A DNA stretch of 64,000 bases from an uncultured Rubripirellula sp. (GCA_938045805.1 CALIBL010000035.1:248001-312000); one strand, 5' to 3'. Numbered from the stretch's first letter, positions 47,414-58,462 are shown. Notes: generated by a model from the sequence alone, not told the origin. Made by a program: numbers and translations.

Positions 47414-48856
47414 ATGAGCAAGCCATCGACATCAACTACACAAACTTCGAAAAACATTCTGGTTGTGGATGACGAACCAGCGATTTGCTGGGCATTTGAA
47501 AGAATGCTTAAGTCCAAAGGCCATGAAGTCGTCACAGCATCATCAGCTGAAGAAGGCCTCGAACGATCAAGAGAGACACGACCTGACCTAATTTTCCTTG
47601 ATGTTCGGTTGCCTAAACGAAGCGGGATCGAATCCTTGCCCGATTTCGTTTCAATCCATCCAAACCAACCTATTGTTGTGATGACTGCCTTCGGTGATTT
47701 GGACACCGCTGTTTCCGCCGTCAAAAATGGAGCGAGTGAATACCTGATCAAACCCTTCTCGCTAGAAGATGTCGAATCCATCACGAATCGGCTGCTTTCC
47801 ACTCACGCTGTCTCTCGAGAAAACTCAGGAATCAAACGAAACAGGGAACAACCTGCTACGCTGGTTGGAACTTCACTCGCGATGCAGCAAATCTTCAAGC
47901 AAATCGCATTAGTTGCAAATAGTGACCTATCGGTACTTATCACCGGTGAAACAGGCACAGGAAAGGAATTGGTTTCTGAAGCCATTCATCGTTACAGCGA
48001 AAGATCGTCAAAACCCTACCTTCCAATTGCACCAGTTGCATTCAACGAAGAATTGATTGAAAGCGAACTATTCGGACACACCCGAGGTGCGTTCACCGGT
48101 GCAGTGGAAGATCGAACAGGACTGTTCGAAAGGGCTGAAGGCGGCACCATCCTATTGGACGAGATTGGCGACCTTCCGATTCGCATTCAAATCAAATTAC
48201 TTCGAGTATTGGAACAGGGTCAGTTCACCAGAGTAGGCGACATTACCCCTCGGAAATGCAACGTGCGAATCATCGCAGCAACGCACCGAGACTTAAATGA
48301 AGAAGTCAGGCAAGAGCGATTTCGGCGCGACCTCTTCTACAGGCTTAACGGAATCCACCTTCAACTGCCGCCACTTAGAGAGAGGTCTGAAGACATACGC
48401 CCCCTATGCGAATATTTCCTCAAGTGCATCGACCGTGAACACCAGAGCGAAAAATTAACACCTGAATTGATACACGCACTAACCCAACGTGAGTGGCCGG
48501 GAAATATTCGAGAGTTGAGAAACGCTATCGAACATGCCGCAGTGATCGCTGGCACAAGAGCTTTAATGATTGATGATTTTCCAGAATCCGCTCCACCACC
48601 AACGCAGCATTCACCCCATGCATCTCCCTCACTTGATGCAATGGTCACCGAATGGACTCATCAACAGCTAGCTGACCCAAATGCAAATGAGCTTCAAACG
48701 CAGCTTTTTTCAATGCTGGAGCCAGCTTTGATCAGGACCATCATGCAATTCGTGAAAAACAATCGCATGAGAGCAGCCGAATTGCTAGGGATACACCGCA
48801 GCACACTGCGAGAAAAAATGCGCAGCTATAAGATTAACCAAAACGATGGCGACTAA
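47414..48856 (+). CDS. Sigma-54-dependent response regulator, NtrC family
   Basis: Receiver [14 protein letters not shown]+ [24 protein letters not shown]-terminal Fis-type [24 protein letters not shown]. Confidence 0.96.
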   Translation: MSKPSTSTTQTSKNILVVDDEPAICWAFERMLKSKGHEVVTASSAEEGLERSRETRPDLIFLDVRLPKRSGIESLPDFVSIHPNQPIVVMTAFGDLDTAVSAVKNGASEYLIKPFSLEDVESITNRLLSTHAVSRENSGIKRNREQPATLVGTSLAMQQIFKQIALVANSDLSVLITGETGTGKELVSEAIHRYSERSSKPYLPIAPVAFNEELIESELFGHTRGAFTGAVEDRTGLFERAEGGTILLDEIGDLPIRIQIKLLRVLEQGQFTRVGDITPRKCNVRIIAATHRDLNEEVRQERFRRDLFYRLNGIHLQLPPLRERSEDIRPLCEYFLKCIDREHQSEKLTPELIHALTQREWPGNIRELRNAIEHAAVIAGTRALMIDDFPESAPPPTQHSPHASPSLDAMVTEWTHQQLADPNANELQTQLFSMLEPALIRTIMQFVKNNRMRAAELLGIHRSTLREKMRSYKINQNDGD

Positions 48857-48902
48857 ATGATTTACAAGCCGTGACCAAAGAGAAAGTCGCCAGACGCTGG
48901 AC

Positions 48903-49748
48903 TCAGAACAGGAGCATCGAAAGCTTCCTGCGATACTCGCTTACCAACTCGGACTCTGGGGGTAGTGACTTGAACACCTCTACCATGAGTGCCCTCGCCT
49001 CTTCACCCGTGTTGAGCCGATCCCGTTCTACCAAGTCGAGACACAAATCAAACGCCTCGGCGTACTCGCTCCCACCCACCAATGCTTTAGCGAGCGATAA
49101 CCTTAAACTAAGGTCATCTGGCGCGGCGGAAACTTTTGCTCGGATCTCATCAGCATCGCCACCAGAATGACTTTCAAGAGCTAACATGGATTTAAGCTGC
49201 TCGGCTTCCTGCTCCAAAAAACCTCGAGCCTCAAGGCGACCCAAAATCGCTTGAACTTCCTCCCTACAACCATTGTCCCAGAAGACTTTGGCAAGCCGGA
49301 TCAAAACATCATCTCGCTCGACCTCACTCACAAGCGATCGCAACTGCTCTAAACCTGCGTTGGGATCTGACTCCACCAGTGCAATCGCTCTTAGCAGTTG
49401 ACTCTGCCCCTCAAGGCCGGAGAGCCATTCGCGAATCGCAGATTCGGGAAGCGCGCCTTCAAAGCGATCGATCACTTCTCCTTGGTACACGGCAAATACG
49501 GCGGGGATACCGCCTACAGCAAACTGCGTCGCCGCATTCGGATTATGATCCGTCTCAGCCTTCACCAGTGTAAATTCGCCGTTCGCCTCCGTGGCAATCT
49601 GCTCTAGTACCGGGCCCAGCATTCGACAGGGGGCACACCACTGTGCCCAAAAATCAACCACCACCAGACCGAGACGTGATCGCTCAATCACATCAACGTC
49701 GAACGTTTGATCAGTGGTGTTGATTACGTACGGGCTATCATCTGCCAT
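48903..49748 (-). CDS. Thioredoxin with C-terminal TPR-like region (CnoX/YbbN type)
   Basis: VVVDFWAQWCAPCRMLGPVLEQIA; helical repeat C-terminus LRLSLAKALVGGSEYAEAFDLCLDLV. Confidence 0.88.
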   Translation of the reverse strand: MADDSPYVINTTDQTFDVDVIERSRLGLVVVDFWAQWCAPCRMLGPVLEQIATEANGEFTLVKAETDHNPNAATQFAVGGIPAVFAVYQGEVIDRFEGALPESAIREWLSGLEGQSQLLRAIALVESDPNAGLEQLRSLVSEVERDDVLIRLAKVFWDNGCREEVQAILGRLEARGFLEQEAEQLKSMLALESHSGGDADEIRAKVSAAPDDLSLRLSLAKALVGGSEYAEAFDLCLDLVERDRLNTGEEARALMVEVFKSLPPESELVSEYRRKLSMLLF

Positions 49749-49807
49749 GCTTCACTCATTGAGAAACAAAGATTTGGATTGAATTCAATTCCTACGGAGA
49801 TTGTCAA

Positions 49808-51250
49808 CTATCGCTCCGAACGCAACTCCACGGTCATTCTCTCAAACTCGCGTCTGATCGAATCATTACTAAACTCACGCAGCGGCGGGATTTGCAGTTT
49901 CATCAGTGCGTCAAAGTCTCGCCGTCCAGTTTTCATCAGAGAAGCCACATCGCTCGATAACTTCACTGTGTTGTAAGTATTCATCGCCGTCGCCAAATTC
50001 TTTTGAGCGCGTCGATTCTCGGCTTCAATCAATGCAGCGTTCCGCTGCAAGTAGTCGATGTATAAAACCGCAGTTTCCTGAGTTAGCTTGTTGGATTCAA
50101 TGTTGGCAGCGAGCAACACGGGATCGCCCCCCTTGAGTTCGATAATCGAACGAGCTTGGGCAATGTTCTCATCCGCTTGCTTCGAAAACTGCTTCAACTT
50201 GGGTATATGCTTTTCTCGGACATCGCGAACAAAAGATTTTTGAATACGGTCCATGACATGCACCATGACGACATACATACCGTAGTAGCGTTTAGAAACA
50301 TCCAAGGCCTCACCGCTTTCCTGTGTCAAATTCTGCAATTGTGCAGTCACGTTCTTGATGTTCTCAAAAACAACCGCCATCGAAACGATGTCATCACCGG
50401 AGACTGACGACAACAAAGACTCAACAGCTTCCTCATCAACGACCACGCCTATTTTTGATAATTCTTTAGCGAATTGCTTTTTCAAAGAAACCAATTTCTT
50501 CTTCTGCTGCTCAATTTCATTCTGTTCGTTCTCGATCTGCTCATCGATAGCTTCTTTGGACAACTCAAAAGGGTTCACTCTATCAATCTGGCTTTGATCT
50601 TTAGCCCATCGAGCGGAGACACGTTGGCGCCGATAGTCCGCAATATTCTCATGACTTTGATTGATGGCATCGTTCGCGTCTCGAATCTGCTGCCTGTAAT
50701 CCGAAACCTCAGAGTTGCCTAAGATCACAATCGCCGCATCGAGTAATTCGTTGATCGCCGCGGAATTGGATTGCTTGTCCTCCGTAAAGGGCAATCGAGA
50801 CCTATCGGGCAGATCAGCGTGTTGATCAACAAGATCCCGAGTCTCCTCCAAGATAGGAATTACCTCTTCGAATAGGTCACCAAACCGCTCATCACCCACA
50901 AATTCCTCAAGCTGAATTGAATCACCCTCATCTGAGGCCGGATCATTGAGTGTAATTAAGTCGTTCGGTGCGATTTTACCAATTGGTTCACCCGTCAAAG
51001 GCACCGTGTCATTCGTTCGCGAATCGCTTTCAACGATCGGATTGCGTGCCTCACCTGATTCGATGCCCCCACCAGTAGACTGAAGATCATTCGGACTGGC
51101 TTTGCTACTCTGCTGCGCGGTCGCATCAGCTTCGGACGTCTCTCGTGGTGTACATCCGAGACACAGTACAAAAAGCACCAGTTGAAGAATTGCACTGCTG
51201 ACAGCTTTTTCGAGGCTTATTTGTTTCGCAAATGGTTTCCGTTCGCTCAT
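49808..51250 (-). CDS. Coiled-coil lipoprotein, function unknown
   Basis: Lipobox-like LVLFVLCLGC; long heptad-rich region (EQIENEQNEIEQQKKKLVSLKKQFAKELSK). Confidence 0.75.
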   Translation of the reverse strand: MSERKPFAKQISLEKAVSSAILQLVLFVLCLGCTPRETSEADATAQQSSKASPNDLQSTGGGIESGEARNPIVESDSRTNDTVPLTGEPIGKIAPNDLITLNDPASDEGDSIQLEEFVGDERFGDLFEEVIPILEETRDLVDQHADLPDRSRLPFTEDKQSNSAAINELLDAAIVILGNSEVSDYRQQIRDANDAINQSHENIADYRRQRVSARWAKDQSQIDRVNPFELSKEAIDEQIENEQNEIEQQKKKLVSLKKQFAKELSKIGVVVDEEAVESLLSSVSGDDIVSMAVVFENIKNVTAQLQNLTQESGEALDVSKRYYGMYVVMVHVMDRIQKSFVRDVREKHIPKLKQFSKQADENIAQARSIIELKGGDPVLLAANIESNKLTQETAVLYIDYLQRNAALIEAENRRAQKNLATAMNTYNTVKLSSDVASLMKTGRRDFDALMKLQIPPLREFSNDSIRREFERMTVELRSER

Positions 51251-51593
51251 GAAATTAAAACCTCGGTGATCTTATCTATAAATTTCTGACCATCGGCGAT
51301 CAGCCAACGTGAGGCCCACAATCTGGAACAAACCCCCAGAGCACGGTTGTCTTAGTTTACGGGCAAGCCGAGATGGGCGTCCATCTATTCACCACGGATA
51401 CTACCATTCTGCACCGCATCACGCGAGTTCAGCGGCGCTTACGCAAAACCGGTATACTACGTAGACTGCAGAAGCAGGTTCAGATGAGCGGACTCTTTTT
51501 TGAGTCTTGCAGCAAGCATCCACCCAAGACGCTTATCCACGATCGTTCCCGAGGATGAGACACACGTTTAGTTCGGTATTTAGGGAGGAATCA

Positions 51594-52598
51594 GTGGCTT
51601 TTTTCACATTCATTGCAGGAATCGTGGCCTTCACATTCGTGCGAATTCTCATTGGATGCCTTTATACGGTGCGTCCGGATCAGCGAGCGGTTGTTACCAG
51701 CTTTGGTGCCGCGGAAAAATTGCCGACCTCGCAAACCCCAGAGAGTGACGAGGTAACGGATGAGGCGAAACGCTACCAGTATCCCCAACTGCGAGTGATC
51801 GGTCCGGGCGGACCGTATTTCAAGATGCCTTGGCAGCAAGTCCATAAGGTGAGCGTCGCAACGCAGGCAGTCAACTTATCATGGGACCCGTCCAAGAAGC
51901 AGACAACCATCGAAGCTGTCACGAAAGACAACTTAACAACGGGGGTCAATGGCCAACTACGATACCGCGTCAGCGAGACGAATCTTTACCCCTATCTTTT
52001 CGGAGTCGCGAGTCCACTGGAACATGTCATGGGGTACTTCATCTCCGTGTTAAGAGAGCGAATCGCCAATTTCACCGACCCCAAAGGTCAAGGCTTGATC
52101 GCCGATAATGAGATTGACGGGGGAGAAGGCGAAAAAGCTTCGGTTGAACTCTCCGAAGGCGTCTCCATCAACGACCTCCGAAAGAACCTTCCTCTGCTCA
52201 ATCAGTACATGGAAGAGCAGTGCCGAAACACCGTCGCGCGTTACGGTATCGAACTCGATGCTGCACTGATCACCGAGATCGACCCTCCCAGCGAAGTTGA
52301 CCGAGCTCTCTCCGCGATCAATAGCACACGAAACCAAGTTGCAGCGGACATCAGTACTGCACGGGCAGATTCGGAACAACAAATCACAATGAGCGCGAGA
52401 GCGGTTGAGATCGCATCCAACAACGCTCAGGCAGAAGTAGCTCCGTTACGCGAATTGGCAAAAACATTATCTGGAATTAAATCAGAAGGAGGATCCAAGT
52501 GCTTGCAAGCCTACATCCGCAACCTACGCGTCCCTCTATTCAAGCGAGCTAATCGCATCGTTCAGACAACACCCGCAAACCAGCAGATCGGAGGTTAG
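51594..52598 (+). CDS. SPFH/Band 7 (HflK-like) membrane protein
   Basis: VRPDQRAVVTSFGAAEKLP...GPGGPYFKMPWQQVHKVSVATQAVNL; ORF opens at 51507, but GTG at 51594 has ribosome-binding site TAGGGAGGA. Confidence 0.85.
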   Translation: MAFFTFIAGIVAFTFVRILIGCLYTVRPDQRAVVTSFGAAEKLPTSQTPESDEVTDEAKRYQYPQLRVIGPGGPYFKMPWQQVHKVSVATQAVNLSWDPSKKQTTIEAVTKDNLTTGVNGQLRYRVSETNLYPYLFGVASPLEHVMGYFISVLRERIANFTDPKGQGLIADNEIDGGEGEKASVELSEGVSINDLRKNLPLLNQYMEEQCRNTVARYGIELDAALITEIDPPSEVDRALSAINSTRNQVAADISTARADSEQQITMSARAVEIASNNAQAEVAPLRELAKTLSGIKSEGGSKCLQAYIRNLRVPLFKRANRIVQTTPANQQIGG

Positions 52599-53500
52599 TG
52601 GTCATGGAAGTTTTTACTTTTTTATTGGGTCTGCTATTCATCCCATTGTTGATGCAAATTGCAAAGGTATTTGGGCTGTTCATTTGCGTTCGTGAATGTG
52701 AAGCTCATGTTTACACGCTATTTGGTAAAGTGATTGGAACCATTGACACCGCCGGACTCTCCTTCCCGGTCTCTCATTTTGGCCCCCGCGCCATGCTGGT
52801 TCCTTTCTTCGGAAAACGATACACCGTCAACACCTCAATCCGTCAGCATTACCTGCGCAGTCAGATGATCAACTCGGAGGAAGGTACTCCAATGGGTGTT
52901 GGCATCTGGTACGAGATGCAGGTGAAAGACCCTGAGGCCTATCTTTTCACCAATGCGAATCCAGATGGATCTTTGCGGGCTAATGTCACCAGCTCCACCA
53001 TCTCCGTGCTCAGCAACCTTGAAATGGAAACGATGCTAGAAGATCGGCACATCCTAAGCCGAACCGTGCGACAGACGGTTTCACCACTCTCTGAGCAATG
53101 GGGGTATCAGCTCGGCTCAGTTTATATCCGAAAGGTCGAATTCACTGACCAACAAATGGTCCACAACATCACAGATAAGGTGGTCAAGAGATTGGTGCAA
53201 GTTACCAGTGCAATGAAGCAAGATGGTGAAAACCGTGTGGGGCTCATTAAGAGTGAAACAGCTTACAGGGTATCGCAAAAGATGGCAGAAGCTGCTGCCG
53301 CACGCCCTGATATTGTGGGCAAAGAGCTTAATGACATCGCGAAAAGCGATCCCGAGATCCTCGACTCAGTGCTGCAAGTGATGGAGGTCAATAACCTGCT
53401 GGAATCTTACGCCGGCGTCGATTTTTTACCTGACAATGGTCAATGTTTGATTCAACTCAGTGATAAATCCCGAGCTCCGCTCACGGCCGAACTGGCCTAG
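52598..53500 (+). CDS. SPFH/Band 7 family protein
   Basis: VRECEAHVYTLFGKVIGTIDTAGLSFPVSHFG...VTSSTISVLSNLEMETMLEDRHILSRTVRQTVSPLSEQWGYQLGSVYIRKVEF. Confidence 0.85.
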   Translation: MVMEVFTFLLGLLFIPLLMQIAKVFGLFICVRECEAHVYTLFGKVIGTIDTAGLSFPVSHFGPRAMLVPFFGKRYTVNTSIRQHYLRSQMINSEEGTPMGVGIWYEMQVKDPEAYLFTNANPDGSLRANVTSSTISVLSNLEMETMLEDRHILSRTVRQTVSPLSEQWGYQLGSVYIRKVEFTDQQMVHNITDKVVKRLVQVTSAMKQDGENRVGLIKSETAYRVSQKMAEAAAARPDIVGKELNDIAKSDPEILDSVLQVMEVNNLLESYAGVDFLPDNGQCLIQLSDKSRAPLTAELA

Positions 53501-53531
53501 AGGTCTGAACAGTGCAGGTCGTTGCAGGTAA

Positions 53532-54956
53532 TCACGCGACGATTGGCATAATCACATCGCCATGTACATCGGTAAGACGAAAATCTCTTCCTGCATAACG
53601 GTAGGTTAACTGCTCGTGATCGAATCCGAGCAGATGCAGGATTGTTGCGTGCAAGTCATGCACGCTAGTCGGATTCTCGGATGCCTTGAAACCTAATTCA
53701 TCGGTGGCGCCGTGAACCGTTCCCCCTTTTACTCCACCACCTGCCATCCACACCGAGAATCCATAGTGATTGTGATCCCTTCCTAATTTCGATTTACCTT
53801 GAGGGTTCAACTCCACCGTTGGAGTTCTTCCAAATTCGCCGCCCCAAATCACCAATGTTTCTTCTAGCATGCCGCTTTGCTTGAGGTCCTCTAGCAGAGC
53901 GGCAATTGGCTGATCGATCTCATTCGCTAATTGTCGATGATTCGCTTGGATATTGTCATGGTTATCCCAAGGCTGACCGGCACCATGCCAGAGCTGGATG
54001 TATCGAACCCCACGCTCTGCGAGCCGACGCGCAATCAATGTTTGGCGGCCATGAACATGATTGCCGTATCGCTCTCGAGTCTCTTGAGTCTCACGGCTTA
54101 GATCAAAGGCATCCATCGCTTCACCCTGCATCCTGAACGCCAATTCAAATGATTCAATTCTCGCTTCCAATCTGTGATCGGATCGATCAATCGAATGCGA
54201 TCGATTCAATCGACCGAGCAATTCCAACTGACGTCGTTGCAACGGATCACTGACGTGTGAATGCTTAATATTTTCAATGAGGCGATCAACTTGGGTTTCT
54301 TTGGTATCAATGAACGTGCCCTGATATGCACCTGGAAGGAATGCAGACTGCCAGTTCTCAGCATCTTTGATGGGATAACCACCGGGACACATCGCTATGA
54401 ATCCTGGCAAGTTTTGATTTTCCGTCCCGAGACCATAGAGAGTCCAAGAACCGAGGCTTGGCCTTGCACGAATCGAATCTCCGCAATTCATCAACATTAA
54501 TGAGGGCTCATGATTGGGAACCTGTGCATACATGGATCGGATGACGGCAATGTCGTCAGCGAATGCAGCGGTCTTTGAGAACAACTCACTGATTTCCAGA
54601 CCAGACTCACCGTAACGCTTAAAAGAGAAGGGAGAAGGGAAAGCGACCCCTGTTTTTCTCTCGGTTGGCAAAAGATTGGGTACCGTCCGATCTTGGTACT
54701 TCACCAAAGCAGGCTTCGGGTCAAAAGTATCCACATGTGATGGTCCGCCATTGAGAAAAAAATGAATGACTCGCTTGGCTTTCGCTGGATAATGAGGCTC
54801 CTTAACGGTCATGGGTCCAGTTACGACCGAGTCCTGTGTTGAGCCATTTGTCTGAAAAAGGCTCGATAGACCGAGGGCACCCAACCCTAATCCTGATCGA
54901 CTCAGGAGTGAGCGTCTTGAAAAGCTTCGATGGGGATTTGATTCTGGGACAATCAT
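53532..54956 (-). CDS. DUF1501 family protein
   Basis: FSRRSLLSRSGLGLGALGLSSLF leader; KRVIHFFLNGGPSHVDTFDPKPAL; VIWGGEFGRTPTVE; GRDHNHYGFSVWMAGGG. Confidence 0.95.
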   Translation of the reverse strand: MIVPESNPHRSFSRRSLLSRSGLGLGALGLSSLFQTNGSTQDSVVTGPMTVKEPHYPAKAKRVIHFFLNGGPSHVDTFDPKPALVKYQDRTVPNLLPTERKTGVAFPSPFSFKRYGESGLEISELFSKTAAFADDIAVIRSMYAQVPNHEPSLMLMNCGDSIRARPSLGSWTLYGLGTENQNLPGFIAMCPGGYPIKDAENWQSAFLPGAYQGTFIDTKETQVDRLIENIKHSHVSDPLQRRQLELLGRLNRSHSIDRSDHRLEARIESFELAFRMQGEAMDAFDLSRETQETRERYGNHVHGRQTLIARRLAERGVRYIQLWHGAGQPWDNHDNIQANHRQLANEIDQPIAALLEDLKQSGMLEETLVIWGGEFGRTPTVELNPQGKSKLGRDHNHYGFSVWMAGGGVKGGTVHGATDELGFKASENPTSVHDLHATILHLLGFDHEQLTYRYAGRDFRLTDVHGDVIMPIVA

Positions 54957-54965
54957 CCACGCGCC

Positions 54966-57900
54966 TCAATCGATAAAGATAAATTCGTTACTTGAAATCA
55001 AAACCTGAGCGAACGCGACCCAAGGATCCAATTCTCTGAAAGGTGTTCCCCTAAAGTGCTCCGTCGCATTCCAGGACGAACCTCCACTCTCAACCTTCTC
55101 ATCGATCTCAATAATTTTTGGAGCCCAGAGGTATTGATCACTATTCAATCCTTTTCCGATATCAACCAGAAAATCAACGGTCTCTCCCTTTTCCACCTGC
55201 AGTCTATCAACGCTCATCCCGACCGTCTTATTAAAAACATCCGCTTGCTTCACCAAGCCTTGCCGACTTGAAATGATCGCAGCATGTACCCCATCGCCAA
55301 CGTTCGGTTCGTGAACCAATTCGGACACAATGCTGACCGTCATCGACTTCGGGGCCGTCCACCTACGAATCGATGCGTGCGAGTTAACATTCCCAGGATG
55401 TCCCCCGTGAGCTGTTAACTGAACCCATCCAAGAGATGAGTCAGGGTACGCTGCACCTCCCTGCCAAGCATCCCCTGAGAAATGAGGTAAGTCTTGGTAA
55501 TCCGTCACCCGGTTGGTGGTCGAATCAAAAGCTCCCATCCCATAGGACCAAGCATCCTCTGGCCCCGACTTGCCGCCTTCGGAATCAAGCTTGGTTTTAA
55601 TGGATGCTTGATGGATGAACTCTCGCGACAACAATCGTTCGTCCGCCGATGGATTCCTGGCAAGTAGACGGCGGTAAAGTTGATCAATTCGATCGTCAAC
55701 AAGCTCGCTCTCTAAATCGTTTACCAATTCCCCCACCTGCTCCAGCACAAATGGATGATTCAGGAAGAAGAGAGCCTGCTGAGGCACCGTGGTTTCAGCT
55801 CGCCGAGAAATAGAGAGATCAGGACTAGCCACATCAAAGGTGCGTTGTGTACTGGAAAAAAACTGCCGATCCGTTTGACAGTAGATCGTTCGACTCCGAC
55901 TGGTGAACAGTTCGTTTGATTTACCTCCAGGTTGAAAAATATCTCCCTGCGTCACGAAGAGTATAGAGTCACGCATCGCTTCAAAATCGAGACGTCGCCG
56001 TGGAAATTGCCAGATAAGTCGATTGGCCGGATCCACTGTCTCGGCCCGAGAAAGATTACCCGCTAGGGAATCGAGCGAGGATTGCTGGTAAGCGGTCGAC
56101 ATCATAATCAGGCGGTGAATCCGCTTCTGTTTCCAATCACCTTCAATGAATTGACGACTTAGCCAATCCAACAATTCCGGGTGAGACGGGGCATCGGACC
56201 GATTACCAAAGTCACTCAGCGTCTGCACCAAACCGGCCTCAAAATGATTCGCCCAAATCCGATTAACGGCGACTCGGGGTGTTAATGGGTTCATTGAGGA
56301 GGTGATCGACCTTGCTAAGGTTAACCGACCACTGCCCTTGATTCGGTTTAAACGTGAAACCGTTGGAGTAGAGTCAAATGAACGAAAAGCTTCGGGAAAT
56401 CCGCGTTGCACGCGACTCCCTAGACGCCTCGGATCTCCTCGATGCATCACATGCGAATTGATTAATTCACCTTTTCGGTCGTTCAGTGCAATCGTGAAAA
56501 TCGGAGATGAATCAGCATGCAAAATCCAACGATCAACTTCTGCCTGAAGTTTCCATAGTTCCTCGGTTTGACTTGTCGGAAAAAAGCGTTCAATGTGGGT
56601 AATCGCCTCATCAGGCACTTCGCACGGTCCTTGGTTCCCAAAAAGGAAATCCGTGACTTCACTCATCGTCGACTGCCCATTGGTAGCATCCCTAGGGTTG
56701 CTATCGGAACTGACTACCTGGTTAAAAAAATCCGCGTAGCGAGTGATGACTTCGCCGATGTCTCTCGGAGGCTGTGTAAATCGCAGAACGATCTCAGGAT
56801 GATATTCGCCTAGACTAGATTCTTGTATCTGTTCGCAGATCTCAGCCGCTCTCTCCTGAAACGTCTGCGCCGGCGTCTCCGTGAACTGTCGCCATGCCTT
56901 AAATAGACGATCGTTTTTATCTCCCTGCAAATCGAGGTAATCCCTAAAACGTCTCACGAACTCAGGTATCAGATCCGTCTCAACGTAAATCTGATCAAAC
57001 CCCGCCTCGGGGAAATCTTCCAGGTGCAGTTGAGCTTCGAGGTAATCGGCGATTCGACCCCGAACACGATCAGATGCCTCTTTGCGATAACGACTCAGCG
57101 ACTCCGATAGCTTCACCTCCCGCTGCTTCAATCCCTCAATAAACTCATGATCCATCTCTGATCTTTCAGAAATGGCAATCAATCGTTCTTCGCAATTTCG
57201 AAACACGCCATACAACGCGTAATAATCTTCGATTGTGATTGGGTCATACTTGTGGTCATGACATCGTGCACATGCCATGGTGATGCCCATCGTTGCTCGG
57301 GAAAGAACGTCGATTCGATCGTCAATGATGTCGTGTGGAACTCCGAGAAAGCGGCGCCCAAGTGTCAAAAAGCCCATTGCAGCCAAATCTGCTGGCTCCG
57401 AATCCAATAGATCCGCGGAAATTTGCAATTGAAGGAACCGATCATAAGGCATGTCTTGATTGAAAGCGTTGATCACCCAATCACGATACACCCAGGCGTG
57501 CACCCAAAAACGTTCCTCCCTTGCGTAAACGTAACCTTTCGTGTCTGAATATCTCGCCAAGTCCAACCAGTGCTTTGCCCACTTCTCACCATACCTTGGC
57601 GATTCGAGCAATCGGTTGATCACCTTCTCCCATGCGTTGGGTGCTTCATCTTGAATGAACGCGTTGATCTCCGATTCACTCGGTGGAAGACCGTGCAAAT
57701 CGTAGGTAGCTCGGCGAATCAAGGTTCGACGATCCGCGGATCTTGAATAGGTAAGACTATGCTCAGCAAGTTTCTTCAGAAGGAAGTGGTCAATTTCGTT
57801 GTAACCATTGACCTCGCGATTTTTCTCGAGAACAGGAACCTCGATATGCGAAATTGGCTGATAGGCCCAATGGTCTCCAAGCGTATTGTTTGCGGCGAGT

Positions 57901-58337
57901 GTGGCACCATGAGTTTCTCCAGCCAAGCGAGTCACTCCCTCCGGCCAATTCGCACCATGCTCGACCCAACTCTTGATTGACTCCACCTGTAATGGACTCA
58001 ACTCGCCATCCGGCGGCATCTTGAGATCACCATCACCTGAAATCACCTGCAGTAATAGACTTTGGGTCCACTGCTTTTGATCGACAAGGGATCCGTGATC
58101 TCCGCCTTTCCGGAACTGGCTGAGCGTCTCCATCGACAAACCGCCCGAGTCCTGCTCCTCATGGTGACACTCAAGGCAATTCTCTATTAGAGTCGGGCGA
58201 ATATGCTGCTCAAAGAGTTCAGCATCACCTAACTCCTTAACCACTTGCGCAACGAGACAATCTTGTGACAGACCGATGGCAAGTATCACACAAAGGACGA
58301 ATCGATCAATGAAAAAAAGCACAGCGTTTAGACGCAT
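54966..58337 (-). CDS. DUF1549/DUF1553 planctomycete cytochrome C protein
   Basis: NCLECHHEEQDSGGLSM; PRYGEKWAKHWLDLARYSDTKGYVYAREERFWVHAWVYRDWVINAFN; CARCHDHKYDPITIEDYYALYG. Confidence 0.94.
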   Translation of the reverse strand: MRLNAVLFFIDRFVLCVILAIGLSQDCLVAQVVKELGDAELFEQHIRPTLIENCLECHHEEQDSGGLSMETLSQFRKGGDHGSLVDQKQWTQSLLLQVISGDGDLKMPPDGELSPLQVESIKSWVEHGANWPEGVTRLAGETHGATLAANNTLGDHWAYQPISHIEVPVLEKNREVNGYNEIDHFLLKKLAEHSLTYSRSADRRTLIRRATYDLHGLPPSESEINAFIQDEAPNAWEKVINRLLESPRYGEKWAKHWLDLARYSDTKGYVYAREERFWVHAWVYRDWVINAFNQDMPYDRFLQLQISADLLDSEPADLAAMGFLTLGRRFLGVPHDIIDDRIDVLSRATMGITMACARCHDHKYDPITIEDYYALYGVFRNCEERLIAISERSEMDHEFIEGLKQREVKLSESLSRYRKEASDRVRGRIADYLEAQLHLEDFPEAGFDQIYVETDLIPEFVRRFRDYLDLQGDKNDRLFKAWRQFTETPAQTFQERAAEICEQIQESSLGEYHPEIVLRFTQPPRDIGEVITRYADFFNQVVSSDSNPRDATNGQSTMSEVTDFLFGNQGPCEVPDEAITHIERFFPTSQTEELWKLQAEVDRWILHADSSPIFTIALNDRKGELINSHVMHRGDPRRLGSRVQRGFPEAFRSFDSTPTVSRLNRIKGSGRLTLARSITSSMNPLTPRVAVNRIWANHFEAGLVQTLSDFGNRSDAPSHPELLDWLSRQFIEGDWKQKRIHRLIMMSTAYQQSSLDSLAGNLSRAETVDPANRLIWQFPRRRLDFEAMRDSILFVTQGDIFQPGGKSNELFTSRSRTIYCQTDRQFFSSTQRTFDVASPDLSISRRAETTVPQQALFFLNHPFVLEQVGELVNDLESELVDDRIDQLYRRLLARNPSADERLLSREFIHQASIKTKLDSEGGKSGPEDAWSYGMGAFDSTTNRVTDYQDLPHFSGDAWQGGAAYPDSSLGWVQLTAHGGHPGNVNSHASIRRWTAPKSMTVSIVSELVHEPNVGDGVHAAIISSRQGLVKQADVFNKTVGMSVDRLQVEKGETVDFLVDIGKGLNSDQYLWAPKIIEIDEKVESGGSSWNATEHFRGTPFRELDPWVAFAQVLISSNEFIFID

Positions 58338-58462
58338 GATAGGATCCCGCTAAAACCGGTCGAACCAAGACGTTAGTTTAGCGAACCTTGAAAACACCGT
58401 GCTGACCAAGCAAGCCTGATTCCTCACAATCGTTCAATCCGAGGTCGATCCAGTTACGAATC

